Below are positions 43,820 through 52,234 of a DNA stretch of 60,473 bases, piece after piece. Within the stretch, counting starts at the first letter, position 1; each line of letters opens with the position of its first letter. Source of the stretch: JBFIHF01 sp964411125 (lineage in GTDB: Bacteria > Myxococcota_A > Bradymonadia > Bradymonadales > Bradymonadaceae); assembly GCA_964411125.1 (NCBI GenBank), contig CAYPJU010000036.1, positions 1-60,473 on the forward strand, in the 5' to 3' direction. The position numbers and the translations under genes are program-made. Under the pieces are notes generated by a model. The model worked only from the letters and a program-made list of their open reading frames with translations, did not search any database and was not told the DNA's origin.

Positions 43820-44482
43820 TCACTCGAATTCGTTCGTCACGACCGCGGGGCCGACGACGACTTCCTGAGTGGTGTCGTCCACCGAGATGATCTGCGTGAT
43901 CGTGTGACTCGGAGCTCCACCTGCGGTGAAGTCAGCCGTGGCAGCGACCGTCGCCGAGGCGCCGATGCCGGCACCCGCCGGGAGGTACGCGTACTCGAAG
44001 TACAACGGGTCCTGGATCACGACGCGCAGCTTGTTGAGGATTGCGTGCTCCATCGACCCGGTGGTCGGGAACGTTCCGTCGCACGGGATGTCCTTCGAAC
44101 CACCCTGAGGAGGTGCGGTTCCCGCTGCGGCGTAGCTGCAGCTTCCCTGCGAGGTGTTGATGCCGGTCGTCCCACCCGGGAAGACGTACAGCGTGAACGG
44201 AACCGGAAGGCCCGGAGCCTCCGTGCCCGTTCCACCCTTGGGATGCCACGGCTGGTCACCGTCGTTCGCCGGCTGATACTTCTGCTCCGACGTGAAATAC
44301 GCCTTCGAGCCTTCCGACATCTTCTTCATGATGGCTTCGGCTTCCGACGTCTTCGACTGTTTGATGTAGCGAAGGAAAGCCGGGATGGCGATCGCGGCGA
44401 GAATTCCGATGATTGCGACGACGATCATCAGCTCGACGAGCGTGAAACCGCCTTCCTTCTTTTGCATGAACTTGTTCAGCAT
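43820..44482 (-). CDS. pilA: Major type IV pilin
   Basis: A 220-residue prepilin. The leader MLNKFMQKKEGG (12 residues) is cut before FTLVELMIVVAIIGILAAIAIPAF, with N-methylated Phe1 and Glu5 as in class IVa pilins. The variable C-terminal half has Cys residues (GSCSYA, IPCDG) that can form the pilin D-region loop. The ATG is preceded by AGGAGAGGG. The gene has its own sigma-54 promoter and terminator, typical of a highly transcribed pilin. It lies directly downstream of the pilSR pair that should regulate it. Confidence 0.97.
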   Translation of the reverse strand: MLNKFMQKKEGGFTLVELMIVVAIIGILAAIAIPAFLRYIKQSKTSEAEAIMKKMSEGSKAYFTSEQKYQPANDGDQPWHPKGGTGTEAPGLPVPFTLYVFPGGTTGINTSQGSCSYAAAGTAPPQGGSKDIPCDGTFPTTGSMEHAILNKLRVVIQDPLYFEYAYLPAGAGIGASATVAATADFTAGGAPSHTITQIISVDDTTQEVVVGPAVVTNEFE

Positions 44483-44527
44483 CTTGTCCCTCTCCTGTGT
44501 TTGGACGAATTGGCTGCCCGACGATAA

Positions 44528-44543
44528 AGCAAGCGGTGTGCCA
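44528..44543 (-). promoter_or_regulatory. Sigma-54 (-24/-12) promoter of pilA
   Basis: Read on the minus strand the sequence is TGGCACA-CCGC-TTGCT, which matches the RpoN consensus TGGCACG-N4-TTGCW at all but one position, with exact spacing. It lies 45 bases upstream of the pilA ATG. Adjacent pilR encodes an NtrC-type activator with the GAFTGA loop that contacts sigma-54. Confidence 0.92.
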
Positions 44544-44606
44544 GTCCAAAAAAAAGGCCTCTCCCCCGCATTCCACGGCGATCTTTTGCGATCCCGGGGT
44601 CGGGAC

Positions 44607-44652
44607 TGACAAATCTTGTCACTCGATCTGCGTGAATTGTCATCGACTGACG
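44607..44652. promoter_or_regulatory. Candidate PilR enhancer sites upstream of pilA
   Basis: TGACAAATCTTGTCA (44607-44621) is a near-perfect palindrome (TGACAA / TTGTCA), followed by another TTGTCA (44637-44642) and a TGAC. PilR of Pseudomonas recognises repeated TGTC-type elements upstream of its sigma-54 promoter. The distance of about 60-110 bp from the -24 element suits an activator binding site. Confidence 0.6.
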
Positions 44653-44689
44653 TTTGGCGTGCCGCAGCCCGGGACCGGGCGGGCGAATC

Positions 44690-46084
44690 TCAATCTTCGT
44701 AACCGTACTTCTGAAGACGGTAGCGGATCGACCGGAAACTGATGTCGAGCAGTTTCGCTGCTTCCGTGCGGTTTCCGTCCGTCAGCGCGAGCGCCTGTTC
44801 CAGCAGATCGCGCTCCACGCCTTCGAGGACGGCGTCGATCGAGATCCCTTCCTCCGTTACCGTGAACGCGGTCGCCGGCGTTGCCGCCGACCGCTCCGTC
44901 AGAGCGGGGGGGAGAGATTCCAGCGTAATCATCGTGCCCGTCTCGAGGGTCACCGCTCGTTCGATGAGGTTCTGCAACTCCCGAATGTTGCCGGGGTAGC
45001 GGTACGCAACCAGGGCTCGCATCGCCTCGGAGTCCACGCCTTCGACGGGATTCCCGATCCGCTCCGCGTAGCGGGCGACGAACTGTTCTACGAGCAACCG
45101 AATGTCCCCGGGGCGCTTGCGCAATGGAGGGAGCTCGAGCGTGATGACGTTGAGGCGGTAGAAGAGATCCTGGCGGAAGCGCCCCTCGTCGACCTCTTCT
45201 CGGAGCTCGCGGTTTGTCGCCGCCACGATGCGGACGTCGATCGGTCGTTCCTTCGTGTCGCCGACTCGCTTGATGGCGCGCTCTTGCAGCGCTCGGAGCA
45301 GTCGTACCTGCGTGTTGAGGGGAAGCTCACCGATCTCGTCGAGGAACAGCGTCCCACCGTTCGCGGCCTCGAACAGGCCGCCGCGGTCCGTATCGGCTCC
45401 CGTGAATGCCCCCTTCACGTAGCCGAACAGCTCGGCGTCGACGAGGTTCTCCGGGATCGCGCCGCAGTTCACGGCGACGAACTCTCCGCTGCGTCCGCTC
45501 CGCTCGTGGATCGCGTTCGCGACGAGCTCCTTCCCCGTCCCGCTCTCGCCCTGGATCAGCACCGTGGTCGTAGTCGGCGCGACCCGCTCGATCAAGACGA
45601 AGACCTTCTTCATCGACTCCGAGCGTCCGATGATGCTGTTGTAGGCGTCCCCCTCGCCGACCACGCGCTTCAGATAGACGTTCTCGCGCAGCAGCTCGTA
45701 CTTCTCGAGCGCGCGTTCCACCACGACGCGGACTTCGTCCAACTTGAACGGCTTGGTGAGGTAGTCGTAGGCACCGTCTCGGATCGCGGAGATCGCTGTC
45801 TCGGGGGTCGCGAACGCCGTCATCACGACGACCTGCGTCGCGGGAGCGACCGCTTTGACGTGCGTGAGAACCTCCAGTCCACCCGCGCCCCCCGGCATCT
45901 TCAGGTCCGTCAGCACCAGCGAGTACTCTCCGTCGCCCTGCACTTTCTCGATCGCGTCGATGCCATTGCTCGCCGTCTCGAACTCCACGTCCATCCGTCG
46001 CAGGAGGACGCCGAGGAATTCTCGCATGCTCTGCTCGTCGTCGACGATCAGGACGGGGGGAAGTGGTGTGACTTCGGAGGTCAT
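44690..46084 (-). CDS. pilR: NtrC-family response regulator PilR
   Basis: A 464-residue response regulator: receiver (11-125) with acidic pocket DD15-16 and phospho-acceptor Asp60 in LVLTDLKMP; AAA+ domain (150-390) with Walker A GESGTGKE (179-186), GAFTGA (225-230) and Walker B GGTLFLDEIGELP; and a Fis-type helix-turn-helix (438-464, NRTEAAKLLDISFRSIRYRLQKYG). It activates pilA transcription from the sigma-54 promoter found just upstream of pilA. No Shine-Dalgarno is visible: the start codon directly follows a heptad repeat. It lies downstream of pilS on the same strand. Confidence 0.96.
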   Translation of the reverse strand: MTSEVTPLPPVLIVDDEQSMREFLGVLLRRMDVEFETASNGIDAIEKVQGDGEYSLVLTDLKMPGGAGGLEVLTHVKAVAPATQVVVMTAFATPETAISAIRDGAYDYLTKPFKLDEVRVVVERALEKYELLRENVYLKRVVGEGDAYNSIIGRSESMKKVFVLIERVAPTTTTVLIQGESGTGKELVANAIHERSGRSGEFVAVNCGAIPENLVDAELFGYVKGAFTGADTDRGGLFEAANGGTLFLDEIGELPLNTQVRLLRALQERAIKRVGDTKERPIDVRIVAATNRELREEVDEGRFRQDLFYRLNVITLELPPLRKRPGDIRLLVEQFVARYAERIGNPVEGVDSEAMRALVAYRYPGNIRELQNLIERAVTLETGTMITLESLPPALTERSAATPATAFTVTEEGISIDAVLEGVERDLLEQALALTDGNRTEAAKLLDISFRSIRYRLQKYGYED

Positions 46085-46130
46085 TTGCGGTTTGCGGTTT
46101 GCGGTTTGCGGTTAGCGGTTAGCGGTTTGC
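46084..46130. repeat. Heptanucleotide repeat at the pilR start
   Basis: TTTGCGG is repeated about four times, followed by two TTAGCGG variants and a final TTTGC. On the coding strand this is CCGCAAA repeated up to the pilR ATG, in the position of the ribosome-binding site. The next bases (46130-46160) hold shorter repeats (CCTCGAG, CTCATG). Confidence 0.92.
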
Positions 46131-46160
46131 CCTCGAGCCTCGAGCCTCATGTCTCATGCC

Positions 46161-47798
46161 TCAGCACGCTGCTGGGAACGTCAGGTGGAAGGACGCACCT
46201 CCCAGCGATGACTTTCCCTCCACCTCGATCGTTGCTCCATGGTCTTCGACGATACGGTAGATCGAGGCGAGGCCCAACCCGGTTCCTCCCTCTTTGGTGG
46301 TGAAGAAGGGCTGAAAGACTTCGGTGAGCTGACGCGCGTCGATACCGGGCCCGTTGTCGGCGACCGAAATGTGCACCTCCTCGCCTTCCCGAGCCACGAC
46401 CATCTCGATCCGGGGATTCGAGGTCTCGCGAGTCGCCTCGCCGGCGTTGATGAGGAGGTTCCACAGCACCTGCTGAAAGGCGCGCGGATCGATCGAGAGC
46501 TCGAGATGGTCGTCTTCGTCGTGACGAAAGTCGACCTCGAGCCCTTGGCCGACCGGGCTCTTCGAGAAGAGCTCGAGGACGTCCCGGATGATCGGGAGCG
46601 GCGAGCGGCGTTCGAGGTGGAGCGGTCGCTCGCCGGCGTACTCGAGGAAATCGGAGATCAGCTTGTCGAGTCTGCCGACCTCACGGTGAATGATCCCCCG
46701 AAGCATTACGTCGTCGTCGCTCGCGTCGGAATCCTCGGCGAGCATCTCGACCGAGCCGCTGATCGAGGCGAGGGGGTTGCGAATCTCGTGGGCGATGGCG
46801 GCGCTCAGCGTTCCGACCGCGGCCAGCCGTTCGGACCGACGGACCTGCTTTTCCATCCGTTTGATGTCGCTGAGGTCCTGGAAGATCACGATACGACCGA
46901 CGTCGGCGTCCTCGGCGTTGCGCAACACCGAGACCGAGAATCCCAGGAAGACGTCTTCGCCGGAGGGGAGGGTGACTTCGGCCTCGAGGCGTCCCTCGTC
47001 GGTCCCATTCGGTTGTCCGGCTCCCCGCACCAGGGGCGCGACGGGGGGCAGAATCTCGGCGAGCTTGCGCGAGAGCATCTCGGACGCCTCCAGGCCGATG
47101 ATTCGCTCCGCGGCCTGATTGACGAAGATGATCTGGTTCGTGGCGTCGACGGTCAGAAGCCCGCTGGAGAGGCTCGCGAGGATGTTCTCGTTCAGCGCCT
47201 TGAGCTCGGCGAAGCTCGACTGCTGCTCCGCCAACTGCGTGCGGGCCTCGCCGAGTCGCTCCACGAGGGCACCGGCGAGGATCGCGACGATGAAGTTCGC
47301 CGCGCCGTTGGTGGTCAGACGAAGGAGCGCCTGTCGCCAGACGACGCCGGGCGCGGGATCGTCGGCGAAGAATCCGAGGTCCTCGACGGCCACCAGAGTC
47401 ATGAGGAGCGTCGCCGCCCCCGCGGCAGCCAGGGCAGGGCGGCGCCCCAGCACCACGGCGGCGTTCACGGTGGTGAGGATGAAGAGGAAGAGGAACGGGC
47501 TGTCCAGGCCGCGCGTCACGTCTACGATCACCCCGACGGTGACGAGATCCGTGACCATCTGGGTCGTCCCGAGCTCGAATGGGTCGGCACCCCGTCGCAG
47601 CAGCAGCGCGTAGAAGATCGTGAGAGCGTACGTCCCGACGATCAGGACGAGGATCGCGACGTTGCGAATGTCGGAGATCTCGGAGAGCGCGTCGACGTCG
47701 GCCACGAGCGCCGCACCGAAGAAGACCGTAACGACGACGACTCGAAGGGCCATCAGGCCTTCGAGTCGTTCACGCTGCGCGTTGGATGTCGTGGGCAC
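46161..47798 (-). CDS. pilS: Sensor histidine kinase PilS
   Basis: A 545-residue membrane sensor: about six N-terminal hydrophobic segments (to about 190), a short coil, a PAS domain (about 205-315, VDATNQIIFVNQAAERIIG), HisKA with the phospho-His in AAIAHEIRNPLASI, and HATPase_c with N-box NLLINAGEA, G1 DNGPGID and G2 GGTGLGLAS. The six-segment input domain is typical of PilS, which senses the membrane pool of PilA. The start is GTG (47796-47798), 12 bp after pilC on the same strand. It phosphorylates PilR encoded 76 bp downstream. Confidence 0.95.
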   Translation of the reverse strand: MPTTSNAQRERLEGLMALRVVVVTVFFGAALVADVDALSEISDIRNVAILVLIVGTYALTIFYALLLRRGADPFELGTTQMVTDLVTVGVIVDVTRGLDSPFLFLFILTTVNAAVVLGRRPALAAAGAATLLMTLVAVEDLGFFADDPAPGVVWRQALLRLTTNGAANFIVAILAGALVERLGEARTQLAEQQSSFAELKALNENILASLSSGLLTVDATNQIIFVNQAAERIIGLEASEMLSRKLAEILPPVAPLVRGAGQPNGTDEGRLEAEVTLPSGEDVFLGFSVSVLRNAEDADVGRIVIFQDLSDIKRMEKQVRRSERLAAVGTLSAAIAHEIRNPLASISGSVEMLAEDSDASDDDVMLRGIIHREVGRLDKLISDFLEYAGERPLHLERRSPLPIIRDVLELFSKSPVGQGLEVDFRHDEDDHLELSIDPRAFQQVLWNLLINAGEATRETSNPRIEMVVAREGEEVHISVADNGPGIDARQLTEVFQPFFTTKEGGTGLGLASIYRIVEDHGATIEVEGKSSLGGASFHLTFPAAC

Positions 47799-47810
47799 TT
47801 CGGGAGCCGG

Positions 47811-49019
47811 TTACTCGGCCTTGATGTTACCGGCGAGGTTGAAGATCGGCAGGTACATCGCGATCAGCATGCCGCCGACGACGATACCGAGGAAGACCAT
47901 CAGGATCGGCTCGAGGAGCGACGTGAGGTTCTCGACGGCGACGTCGACTTCGTCCTCGTAGAAGTCGGCGATCTTGTTGAGCATCGTGTCGAGAGCACCG
48001 GTCGACTCACCGACCCCGATCATCTGGACGACCATGTGCGGGAAGATGCCGGTCTCGGTGAGAGGGTCGACCATGTTCTGACCCTCGGAGATCTTCTCGC
48101 GTACGTAGAGGATCGCCTTTTCGATCGTGTAGTTGTTCGAGGTCTTCGAGACGATCTCGAGCGCGTCGACGATCGGGACACCGGACGACACCATCGTGCC
48201 GAGCGTACGCGTGAAGCGTGCGACCGCTGACTTTCTGAGAAGTGGGCCGAACAGCGGGGCCTGCAGAATGGCTGCGTCGAAGACTCGACGGGTCGGTTCG
48301 TACCGGAGGAACCATCCAATGAACGCGATCACCAGGATGATGCCGCCAACGATGAAGAGGATGTTCGACTGAACGAACTCCGACATCATCACGACGACCT
48401 GGGTCGGCCAAGGAAGGTCGCCGCCGCCCATCTCCGCGAACATCGCGGTGAACGTCGGGATGACCTTGTAGAGGAGGAGGATGACGACGAGCACCGCGAC
48501 GAAGAGAACGATCGTCGGGTAGGTGAAGGCACTTCGGATACGTCGGCGAAGCTTCTGTGTCTTCTCCATCTCGATCGCGAGACGGTTCATGACGGTGTCG
48601 AGGATACCGGCTTCCTCACCGGCCGTGACGAGCGCGCAGTAGAGGTGGTTGAACGCACCCGGGTGCCGTCGCATTGCGTCGGCGAGGGTGGAGCCGCCCT
48701 CGACGTCGGCGCGGACGGTCTGGATGATCTCCTGGAACTTCTTGTGCGGTTCACCGCCTCCGAGAAGCTCGAGGCATTGAACGATCGGCAGGCCAGCGTC
48801 GATCATCGTCGCGAACTGTCGCGTGAAGATGACGAGGTTCTTGAGCGGAACGCGACCGCCAAAGCCGATGTCGAAGGACCGCCCTTTCGGCTTGATCTTC
48901 GACGGGTCGACACCCTGCGCGCGCAGACGCTCACCGACCTCTTGTGGGTCGATGGCGTTCATCTCACCGCGCTTGCGGTCACCTTCGCGTGTCGTTCCTT
49001 CCCAGGTATAGACTGGCAT
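47811..49019 (-). CDS. pilC: Type IV pilus inner-membrane platform protein PilC
   Basis: A 402-residue PilC/GspF-family protein with two cytoplasmic T2SSF domains: FTRQFATMIDAGLPIVQCLELL (about 65-86) and FTRTLGTMVSSGVPIVDALEIV (about 270-291). Membrane segments lie around 170-190, 220-240 and 375-395. It begins MPVYTWEGTTREGDRKRGE, the usual family start. GAAGGG lies upstream of the ATG. PilC couples the PilB and PilT motors to the growing pilus. It lies 19 bp downstream of pilT on the same strand. Confidence 0.96.
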   Translation of the reverse strand: MPVYTWEGTTREGDRKRGEMNAIDPQEVGERLRAQGVDPSKIKPKGRSFDIGFGGRVPLKNLVIFTRQFATMIDAGLPIVQCLELLGGGEPHKKFQEIIQTVRADVEGGSTLADAMRRHPGAFNHLYCALVTAGEEAGILDTVMNRLAIEMEKTQKLRRRIRSAFTYPTIVLFVAVLVVILLLYKVIPTFTAMFAEMGGGDLPWPTQVVVMMSEFVQSNILFIVGGIILVIAFIGWFLRYEPTRRVFDAAILQAPLFGPLLRKSAVARFTRTLGTMVSSGVPIVDALEIVSKTSNNYTIEKAILYVREKISEGQNMVDPLTETGIFPHMVVQMIGVGESTGALDTMLNKIADFYEDEVDVAVENLTSLLEPILMVFLGIVVGGMLIAMYLPIFNLAGNIKAE

Positions 49020-49038
49020 GAGCCCTTCTCGTTAGTCG

Positions 49039-50175
49039 TCAGGTATATCGAACTCGGTCGCCGCGTCCGCCACGTCCGCCGCCTCGCCCGCCGCCGCCTG
49101 CGGTGGGGGCCCCACCTTGCTCGATCATCGTACGGAGCTCTTCGGAGTCCGTGCTTCGAGCGAGAGCGTCTTCGAGGGTGAGGTCGCCGTTGCGGTAGAG
49201 CTTGTAGAGCGACTGGTTCATGGTCTGCATGAAGCTTCGCGACTGGCCGACCTGCATCGCGGAGTAAATCTGGTGAACCTTGTCCTCGCGGATCAGGTTT
49301 CGGATGGCCGGGTTGGGCACCATCACTTCCACCGCGACACAGCGTCCACGGCCCGAGGCGTGCGGCAACAGTTGCTGCGACACGATCCCTTCGAGGACGA
49401 ACGAGAGCTGCGCGCGTACCTGCGCCTGCTGGTGCGGCGGGAAGACGTCGACGATACGGTTGATCGTCTGGACACAGCCGTTCGTGTGCAGGGTGGCGAG
49501 CGCGAGGTGACCCGTCTCGCTGATGGTGAGGGCGGCCTCGATCGTTTCGAGGTCGCGCATCTCACCGATGAGGACGACGTCGGGGTCCTGCCGCAGGACG
49601 TAGCGAAGCGCGACCTTGAATCCGCTGGTGTCGGCGCCGACCTCGCGCTGGTTCACCAGGCAGTTCTTGTGCGGATGCAGGTACTCGATCGGATCCTCGA
49701 TCGTCAGGATGTGCAGCCGCTTCTCCTGGTTCACCTTGTCGAGGATCGAGGCGAGCGTCGTCGACTTGCCCGAACCGGTAGGGCCGGTGACGAGGACCAG
49801 GCCGCGCGGCCGCTCGGCGAACGACCCGATGACGGGCGGCAGGCCGAGCTCCTGGAACGATTTGATCTCGAACGGGATGAGTCGGAAAACGCCGGCGACG
49901 GCGCCGCGCTGCATGAAGACGTTGCCACGGAAGCGGCTGAGGCCTTTCACGCCGAACGACAGGTCGAGCTCGTTCTCCCCCTCGAACTTTTGCTTCTGCG
50001 CGTCGGTGAGGACGCTGTAGCAGAGCTGTCGTGTGTCGGCGGGGGTCAGCGGTGCCGTCTTCAGGGGCACCAACGAGCCGTCGATACGGAGCTGGGGTGG
50101 GGCGCCGACCGTGATATGGAGGTCACTGGACCCCTGGTCGACCATGATCTTCAGCAGTTGGTGCAGATTCGCCAC
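49039..50175 (-). CDS. pilT: Pilus retraction ATPase PilT
   Basis: A 378-residue secretion ATPase. It starts ANLHQLLKIMVDQGSSDLHI, then has Walker A VTGPTGSGKSTT, the Asp box TIEDPIEYLH, Walker B PDVVLIGEMRD, the His box ETGHLALATLHTN, and the PilT-specific AIRNLIRE motif (in NPAIRNLIRED), which separates it from PilB. The GTG at 50175, with AGAGGA three bases upstream, matches the conserved MANLHQLL family start; an in-frame ATG at 50205 would add ten atypical residues. The C-terminal tail GGGGRGGGRGGRGDR is unusual. It powers pilus retraction and twitching. Confidence 0.95.
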   Translation of the reverse strand: MANLHQLLKIMVDQGSSDLHITVGAPPQLRIDGSLVPLKTAPLTPADTRQLCYSVLTDAQKQKFEGENELDLSFGVKGLSRFRGNVFMQRGAVAGVFRLIPFEIKSFQELGLPPVIGSFAERPRGLVLVTGPTGSGKSTTLASILDKVNQEKRLHILTIEDPIEYLHPHKNCLVNQREVGADTSGFKVALRYVLRQDPDVVLIGEMRDLETIEAALTISETGHLALATLHTNGCVQTINRIVDVFPPHQQAQVRAQLSFVLEGIVSQQLLPHASGRGRCVAVEVMVPNPAIRNLIREDKVHQIYSAMQVGQSRSFMQTMNQSLYKLYRNGDLTLEDALARSTDSEELRTMIEQGGAPTAGGGGRGGGRGGRGDRVRYT

Positions 50176-50178
50176 GTG

Positions 50179-50184
50179 TCCTCT
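50179..50184 (-). promoter_or_regulatory. Ribosome-binding site that sets the pilT start
   Basis: AGAGGA on the minus strand, three bases before GTG 50175. The upstream ATG (50205) lies in a G-run without a site of its own. The spacing is short, but the encoded N-terminus matches PilT homologues only from this GTG. Confidence 0.55.
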
Positions 50185-50256
50185 CGTCGTCGGGACGCCC
50201 CCCATTCTAGAGCGTGGTGCGTCCCGTGGCTAAAACTTTGTCGCGACAGCCGGACC

Positions 50257-51966
50257 TCAGTCTGGCGCCGTGTTGCGGACGACCTCTTCCGGGGTCGTCA
50301 CTCCTTCGAACATCTTCTTGATTCCAGCGCGGCGCAGGGTGTCCATGCCGATCCGGATCGCCTCCTGTTTCAGCTCCGCCGTCGAGTAGCCCTGCAGCAC
50401 GTACTCTTTGAGTTCTTCGGAGGCGGGCATCACTTCGTAGAGGGCGACGCGGCCTTTGTAGCCGGTCTCGCCGCAGCGGCTGCAGCCGGCGCCGTGGTAG
50501 ACGGTGCGCTCGAGCCACTCTTCCGGAACCTGCATGTCGATCAGCGACTGCTTGGGCGTAGGGTAGGGCGTCTTGCATTCCGAGCAGATACGGCGCGCGA
50601 GGCGCTGGGCGAGGATCACGTTGAGCGACGCGGTGACGAGGAACGGCTCGATCCCCATGTTGAGGAGTCGGCTGATCGTCGACGGAGCGTCGTTGGTGTG
50701 GAGCGTGCTGAGGACGAGGTGGCCCGTGAGAGCCGCCTTGATCGCGATCTCGGCCGTCTCGAAGTCGCGAATCTCGCCGACCATGATGATGTCGGGGTCC
50801 TGGCGCAGGAACGAACGCAGCGCCGCCGCGAAGTTGAGCCCGATCGATTCGTGCATCTGCACCTGATTGATCCCGTTGAGGTTGAACTCGACGGGGTCTT
50901 CGGCCGTGGAGATGTTCGTCGTGATCTGGTTCAGCTCCGACAGCGCCGAATAGAGCGTCGTCGTCTTACCCGAACCGGTCGGGCCGGTGACGAGCACCAT
51001 CCCGTACGGCCGGTGGATCGCGTTCTTGAAGTCGGCGAGCGGCTTTGGCTCGAAGCCGAGCTTCGTCATGTCGAGCTGCAGGTTCGACTTGTCGAGCAGT
51101 CGCAGTACGATCTTCTCGCCGAAGAGCGTCGGCAGGCAACTGACGCGGAAGTCCATCTCGCGGTTGCGGCCCATGCGGAGCTTGATACGGCCGTCCTGCG
51201 GGAGTCGACGCTCGGCGATGTCCATCGAGGACATGATCTTCACGCGCGACGACAGCGGGTTCTTCAGCTTCAGCGGCGGACGCATCACCTCCTCGAGCAC
51301 GCCGTCGACGCGGAAGCGAACCCGGAACGATTTCTCGTACGGTTCGATGTGGATGTCCGAAGCCCCCCGCTTGATCGCGTCGACGAGGATGAGGTTCACC
51401 AGTCGAATGACCGGAGCATCCTCCGCGCCCCGGGCGAGGTCGTTGATGTCGACCCCTTCGTCGCTGTCGACGTAGTCGACGTCCTCGAGGTCGAGGTCAC
51501 CGAGGATCGCATCGTAATCGTAGTCGATGTTGTCGGAGACGCCGTAATACTTGTTGATCGCCTCACCGATCGCCGACTCGCTCGCCACCACCTGCTCGAT
51601 GTTGTAGCCGGTCATGAACTTGAGGTCGTCGATCGCGTAGATGTTCGACGGGTCGGCCATCGCCACGATCAGAGTCGAGCCGGAGCGGTTCACCGGTAGA
51701 CACTGGTGGCGGTCCGCGACTTCCCGCGGGATCAGCGCGATGATGTTCTCCGGCACCGTGATGTCGCCCAGGTTGATCGAGGGGACGCCGTAGTGCTTGC
51801 TGAGGAACTTGGTGAGATCGGTCTCATCGAGATACCCCAGCCGGGTGATTTCGTAGCCGAGCCGGCTCCCCTCCGCTTTCGAACGATCCTGCGCCTTCTT
51901 GAGCTGCGCGGGAGAGATCAATTTCTCACGAACGAGGAGCTCGCCGAGCCTTTCCGTTTTTGCCAT
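50257..51966 (-). CDS. pilB: Pilus extension ATPase PilB
   Basis: A 569-residue assembly ATPase: N-terminal MshEN-type module (LGELLVREKLISPAQLKKAQ), a second N-domain with LSKHYGVPSINLGD, then the motor with ASDIHIEPYE, Walker A VTGPTGSGKTTTLYSAL, STAEDPVEF Asp box, Walker B PDIIMVGEIRD and His box TGHLVLSTLHTND. A tetracysteine zinc site follows (CSECKTPY ... CSRCGETGYKGR). The ATG at 51966 (MAKTERLGELL) is preferred to an ATG at 52017 whose extension is Arg/Gly-rich and crosses a CG repeat. First gene of the pil cluster; divergent from scpA. Confidence 0.96.
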   Translation of the reverse strand: MAKTERLGELLVREKLISPAQLKKAQDRSKAEGSRLGYEITRLGYLDETDLTKFLSKHYGVPSINLGDITVPENIIALIPREVADRHQCLPVNRSGSTLIVAMADPSNIYAIDDLKFMTGYNIEQVVASESAIGEAINKYYGVSDNIDYDYDAILGDLDLEDVDYVDSDEGVDINDLARGAEDAPVIRLVNLILVDAIKRGASDIHIEPYEKSFRVRFRVDGVLEEVMRPPLKLKNPLSSRVKIMSSMDIAERRLPQDGRIKLRMGRNREMDFRVSCLPTLFGEKIVLRLLDKSNLQLDMTKLGFEPKPLADFKNAIHRPYGMVLVTGPTGSGKTTTLYSALSELNQITTNISTAEDPVEFNLNGINQVQMHESIGLNFAAALRSFLRQDPDIIMVGEIRDFETAEIAIKAALTGHLVLSTLHTNDAPSTISRLLNMGIEPFLVTASLNVILAQRLARRICSECKTPYPTPKQSLIDMQVPEEWLERTVYHGAGCSRCGETGYKGRVALYEVMPASEELKEYVLQGYSTAELKQEAIRIGMDTLRRAGIKKMFEGVTTPEEVVRNTAPD

Positions 51967-51999
51967 CGGGCCGTCAACCTGAAGGATAGACAGGGGCCA

Positions 52000-52013
52000 C
52001 GCGCGCGCGCGCC
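52000..52013. repeat. (CG)n dinucleotide tract in the pilB leader
   Basis: A run of about six CG dinucleotides lies 35-45 bases upstream of the preferred pilB ATG (or just inside the frame if the ATG at 52017 is used). Alternating purine-pyrimidine tracts of this kind can adopt Z-DNA and can slip in replication. Confidence 0.7.
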
Positions 52014-52234
52014 CCATCGATTACGTGCTTTTCCGTAGAAAAAACCTTGGCGCCAACGGTACCAACAAGGCGCGAAACGTGTCAACGGGCCGGAGCAGAG
52101 CGCGCGGGAAGCACGCGAGATTCGAGGGGACCGATCCCTTCACCGGCATCGGGACGATCGGCGAGCCACGCCCACGCGTCCGCCACGGCGAGCCCGCTCT
52201 TGCCGCGGCCCGCACGAGCGCGGTAGAAGGGTCT

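Noticed and set aside
46239..51699. Long plus-strand open frames opposite pilS, pilT and pilB
   Set aside because: They are low-complexity Arg/Val/Asp translations mirroring genuine pil genes.
52025..52234. N-terminal extension of ScpA
   Set aside because: Arg-rich sequence without family similarity; the ScpA fold begins soon after ATG 52235.
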